Shown here in pieces: positions 61,457 through 64,000 of a stretch of 64,000 nucleotides of DNA. Made by a program: the position numbers and the translations under genes. Under the pieces are notes generated by a model. That model was given only the letters and a program-made list of their open reading frames with translations, was not told the DNA's origin and ran no database searches. Source of the stretch: Lachnospiraceae bacterium UBA4338 (GTDB lineage Bacteria; Bacillota; Clostridia; Lachnospirales; Lachnospiraceae); assembly GCA_002393735.1 (NCBI GenBank), contig DGTK01000009.1, positions 1-64,000 of the forward strand, given 5' to 3'. Positions within the stretch are counted from its first letter, which is position 1. Every line of letters begins with the position of its first letter.

Positions 61457-62821
61457 TTAATTCTTAAAACTATGAATCGGAGCCGGTATTCTGCCTCCAC
61501 GATTAACAAAAGCATCACAGGAGAAATTGTTGACACTCATAATCGGCGCATGACCAAGAAGGCCGCCAAATTCCACATTTTCTCCAACCCCCTTGCCAAT
61601 TACAGGAATAATTCTAACTGCGGTTGTCTTCTGGTTAACCATACCGATGGCAAGTTCATCCGCTATGATACCTGAAATAGTCGTAGCCTTGGTATCACCA
61701 GGAATTGCAATCATATCAAGACCAACAGAGCATACACATGTCATGGCCTCTAATTTTTCAATGGTAAGCGCACCGGCCTCAACTGCATCAATCATACCCT
61801 GATCTTCACTAACCGGAATAAAAGCACCACTAAGTCCGCCTACATAAGAGGAAGCCATTACACCGCCCTTCTTAACCTGATCATTAAGAAGCGCAAGAGC
61901 CGCTGTTGTACCCGGAGCACCGGCCTTCTCAAGACCAATCTCACAAAGAATATCCGCAACACTGTCGCCAATTGCAGGAGTCGGCGCAAGTGATAAATCC
62001 ACGATACCAAATGGAACCCCAAGCCTTGCTGAAGCTTCTTTTGCAACAAGTTGTCCAACTCTTGTAACCTTGAAGGCTGTCTTCTTTATTGTCTCACAAA
62101 GAACTTCAAAATTCTCCCCTCTTACCTTCTCCAAAGCCGTCTTAACAACGCCCGGACCTGAAACACCAACATGAATAACTCTCTCAGCCTCAGTTACACC
62201 ATGGAAAGCGCCGGCCATAAACGGATTGTCATCAGGAGCATTACAAAATACAACCAGTTTGGCGCATCCTAAAGAATCAGCCTCCTTGGTAAGTTCTGCA
62301 GTCTTTACAATCATGTCACCCATAATTCTGACAGCGTCCATATTTATACCTGTCTTGGTAGAACCAAGGTTAACTGATGAACAAACCCTGTCAGTTGCGG
62401 CAAGTGCAGCCGGAATTGATTTAAGGAACATCTCATCCGCTTCGGTCATTCCCTTACTAACCAAAGCAGAATATCCACCAATAAAGTTAACGCCGCATTC
62501 CTTCGCTGCCTTATCCATTATAAGAGCGATTTGCACGAAATCCTCAGGCTTCCTGCAGGCTGAACCACCCACAAGCGCCGCCGGAGTAACTGATATTCTC
62601 TTATTAACAATCGGAATACCAAACTCCTTCTCAATATCCTTACCAACCTTTACAAGATCCTTGGCTGATGAAGTAATCTTCTTATAAATATTATCTGTCA
62701 AAACATTAATGTCATCTGAAATGCAATCAAGAAGGCTGATACCCATGGTGATTGTTCTCACATCCAGATTCTCTTTTTCTATCATTTCATTGGTTTCATT
62801 AACCTCAAATATATTAATCAT
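61457..62821 (-). CDS. PFL/UPF0210 (DUF711) family protein
   Basis: A 454-residue protein of the DUF711/UPF0210 family; conserved parts include [34 protein letters not shown] sequence ([20 protein letters not shown]) and [12 protein letters not shown]. It nearly always neighbours a UPF0237 ACT protein, as here (54 nt downstream of it). Biochemical function is unknown; the fold is related to formate C-acetyltransferase-like proteins by name only. Confidence 0.93.
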   Translation of the reverse strand: MINIFEVNETNEMIEKENLDVRTITMGISLLDCISDDINVLTDNIYKKITSSAKDLVKVGKDIEKEFGIPIVNKRISVTPAALVGGSACRKPEDFVQIALIMDKAAKECGVNFIGGYSALVSKGMTEADEMFLKSIPAALAATDRVCSSVNLGSTKTGINMDAVRIMGDMIVKTAELTKEADSLGCAKLVVFCNAPDDNPFMAGAFHGVTEAERVIHVGVSGPGVVKTALEKVRGENFEVLCETIKKTAFKVTRVGQLVAKEASARLGVPFGIVDLSLAPTPAIGDSVADILCEIGLEKAGAPGTTAALALLNDQVKKGGVMASSYVGGLSGAFIPVSEDQGMIDAVEAGALTIEKLEAMTCVCSVGLDMIAIPGDTKATTISGIIADELAIGMVNQKTTAVRIIPVIGKGVGENVEFGGLLGHAPIMSVNNFSCDAFVNRGGRIPAPIHSFKN

Positions 62822-62846
62822 TTTTGTATCTCCAAGTTTTATTTTT

Positions 62847-62874
62847 GTGCACTTTCCCCCGTCCCAGGTGGCAC
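62847..62874. repeat. REP-like repeat, copy C (opposite orientation)
   Basis: The complement of this stretch matches copy A over 28 nt with 3 mismatches. It lies in the 54-nt gap between two co-oriented genes. Confidence 0.75.
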
Positions 62875-62875
62875 A

Positions 62876-63148
62876 TCAGATGCGGTGCATTGAGTCAAAG
62901 ATTTCTTCTCTTTGGCATCTCACGATAACACCGATTTCCTCACCAATCTGCTCAAGTTCAGATGAGATATCTCCGATAGGCTTTGATGCTGCATTCATAT
63001 CAGTAACCATCATCATGTTAAAATACCCGTGCACGATGGTCTGAGAAATATCCTCAATATTAATATTGTTATTGGCAAGATATGTACAAATCTTGGCAAT
63101 AATACCTACTCCATCGTGTCCCACAACTGTAATAATCGTCTTTTTCAT
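62876..63148 (-). CDS. ACT domain protein (UPF0237)
   Basis: A 90-residue single ACT domain (IITVVGHDGVGIIAKICTYL, NNINIEDISQTIVHGYFNMM), related to GcvR-like regulators that bind amino acids. It is paired with UPF0210. Confidence 0.92.
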   Translation of the reverse strand: MKKTIITVVGHDGVGIIAKICTYLANNNINIEDISQTIVHGYFNMMMVTDMNAASKPIGDISSELEQIGEEIGVIVRCQREEIFDSMHRI

Positions 63149-63175
63149 TATATATTCCTTCCTTATTCCATTATT

Positions 63176-63973
63176 TTAAAATTCAAACGCGCAGGATAAC
63201 TCGCCCCTCTTCGCCACGAATATCGGAAAATCATTCCCGTCATATTCGCACGGAGCATTGGTTATCTCCAGTTTCACGGACTCATATGCAAGTTCCGGAT
63301 AATTATTTATTTTACTAAGGTGCCCAATGGCAACATACTTGCAGTTGTCTTTCAAAAGACGGCTAATCAATCTGCCCGATGTCTCATTGGACAAATGCCC
63401 TCGTTCGCCCAGAATTCTGTTCTTAAGAGAATATGTATATGGCCCTGCATGCACCATATTCACGTCATGATTTGCTTCAACCAGATAAGCATCCAGCCCT
63501 GCAAAATCCCCGACTATACTCTCATCATAAACCCCCAAGTCTGTTATTATCCCACAGGATGAACCATTATAGTAAAATCTGTAAGCCACCGGCCTTGCCG
63601 CATCATGGCTTATATCTGTGGAATTAACTGTTATATCACCTATGGTGATTTCTTTTGAAACTTCTATTGGTCTAAACAGAGAATTATCAATTACTCCAAG
63701 ACCTTTAACTGAAGATAAAGCCGCTATGGTTTCAATCGGCGCATAGATTGGAATGCCATATCTTCTTGACATTACACCTAAGCCCTGCACATGGTCCACA
63801 TGCTCATGGGTAATTAAGATACCATCTATATCTTCACCCTTAAGTCCTATTCTGTTAAGCCCCTGTTCTATCTTTTTGCCGCTAACACCTGCATCCACCA
63901 AAAGATGCGTGTTATCTGAACCCACATAAATTGAATTACCATCACTTCCGCTTGAAAGCGATACCAGTCTCAT
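63176..63973 (-). CDS. MBL-fold metallohydrolase, WalJ/YycJ type
   Basis: A 265-residue metallo-beta-lactamase fold protein. The metal motif THEHVDHVQGL is present, with a later His in DISHDAARP and HAGPYTYSLKNRIL. It matches the YycJ/WalJ family, implicated in coordination of wall metabolism, replication and repair in Firmicutes. The usual walRK neighbours are not visible, since only 27 nt lie upstream in the window. Start at 63973 has AAGGAAAG. Confidence 0.9.
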   Translation of the reverse strand: MRLVSLSSGSDGNSIYVGSDNTHLLVDAGVSGKKIEQGLNRIGLKGEDIDGILITHEHVDHVQGLGVMSRRYGIPIYAPIETIAALSSVKGLGVIDNSLFRPIEVSKEITIGDITVNSTDISHDAARPVAYRFYYNGSSCGIITDLGVYDESIVGDFAGLDAYLVEANHDVNMVHAGPYTYSLKNRILGERGHLSNETSGRLISRLLKDNCKYVAIGHLSKINNYPELAYESVKLEITNAPCEYDGNDFPIFVAKRGELSCAFEF

Positions 63974-64000
63974 CTTTTCTTTCCTTTATTCCCAGCGTAT

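Overview
The window is a low-GC, densely packed piece of a Gram-positive chromosome in which every supported gene lies on the minus strand. I infer a motile member of the Clostridia, most likely a Lachnospiraceae-type bacterium (Butyrivibrio, Roseburia, Lachnospira or relatives). The reasons are the AT-rich, GGAGG-led genes, the fla/che gene order, CheC/CheD/FliY-type chemotaxis, sigma-D at the end of the fla/che cluster, and the DUF6115, UPF0210 and UPF0237 families. No rRNA, tRNA, CRISPR array, prophage or insertion sequence was seen.

Read in the direction of transcription (high to low coordinates), the window starts with an MBL-fold protein, an ACT protein and a UPF0210 protein (63.97-61.46 kb). 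A small accessory stretch follows (61.25-58.98 kb): a HicA/HicB toxin-antitoxin pair with its own consensus promoter, then an XRE regulator, an orphan prepilin and a two-zinc-ribbon membrane protein. Next is the conserved translation/secretion block ylxM-ffh-rpsP-khpA, interrupted by a membrane-anchored pseudo-beta-lactamase and a VanX-like lipoprotein, and continuing rimM-trmD-rplS-lepB-rbgA-lepB-rnhB-ylqG-ylqH-yraN (58.86-46.59 kb). Then come a DUF2142 membrane protein, tyrS, a CPBP protease, and the DUF512-der-plsY-gpsA-topA run (46.58-35.84 kb).

From 35.55 to 2.14 kb lies a nearly complete flagellar and chemotaxis supercluster. It encodes rod, MS-ring, C-ring, export apparatus, hook, motor, chemotaxis signalling and FliA/SigD. 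Terminators and promoters seen in the sequence split it into at least three units: flgB to flgE; flbD to the PilZ gene; and cheB to the MltG-like gene. rpsB-tsf follows at the low end. Flagellin, filament cap, hook-associated proteins, CheR and chemoreceptors are not in the window.

The overall order (ylxM-ffh-rpsP-khpA-rimM-trmD-rplS-rbgA-rnhB-ylqG-ylqH ... topA ... flgB ... sigD-swrB-rpsB-tsf) matches what I know of the Bacillus subtilis chromosome, so the backbone is ancient. The lineage-specific parts are the insertions and substitutions. The points most worth following up are the pseudo-beta-lactamase/VanX pair inside the rimM operon, a 25-28-nt REP-like repeat found three times, a CheB lacking its receiver domain, a FliK-like/FlhB-tail-like pair beside rnhB, and repeated regulatory motifs (an identical 14-nt promoter core, sigma-D-like sites and palindromes) in the flagellar intergenic regions.
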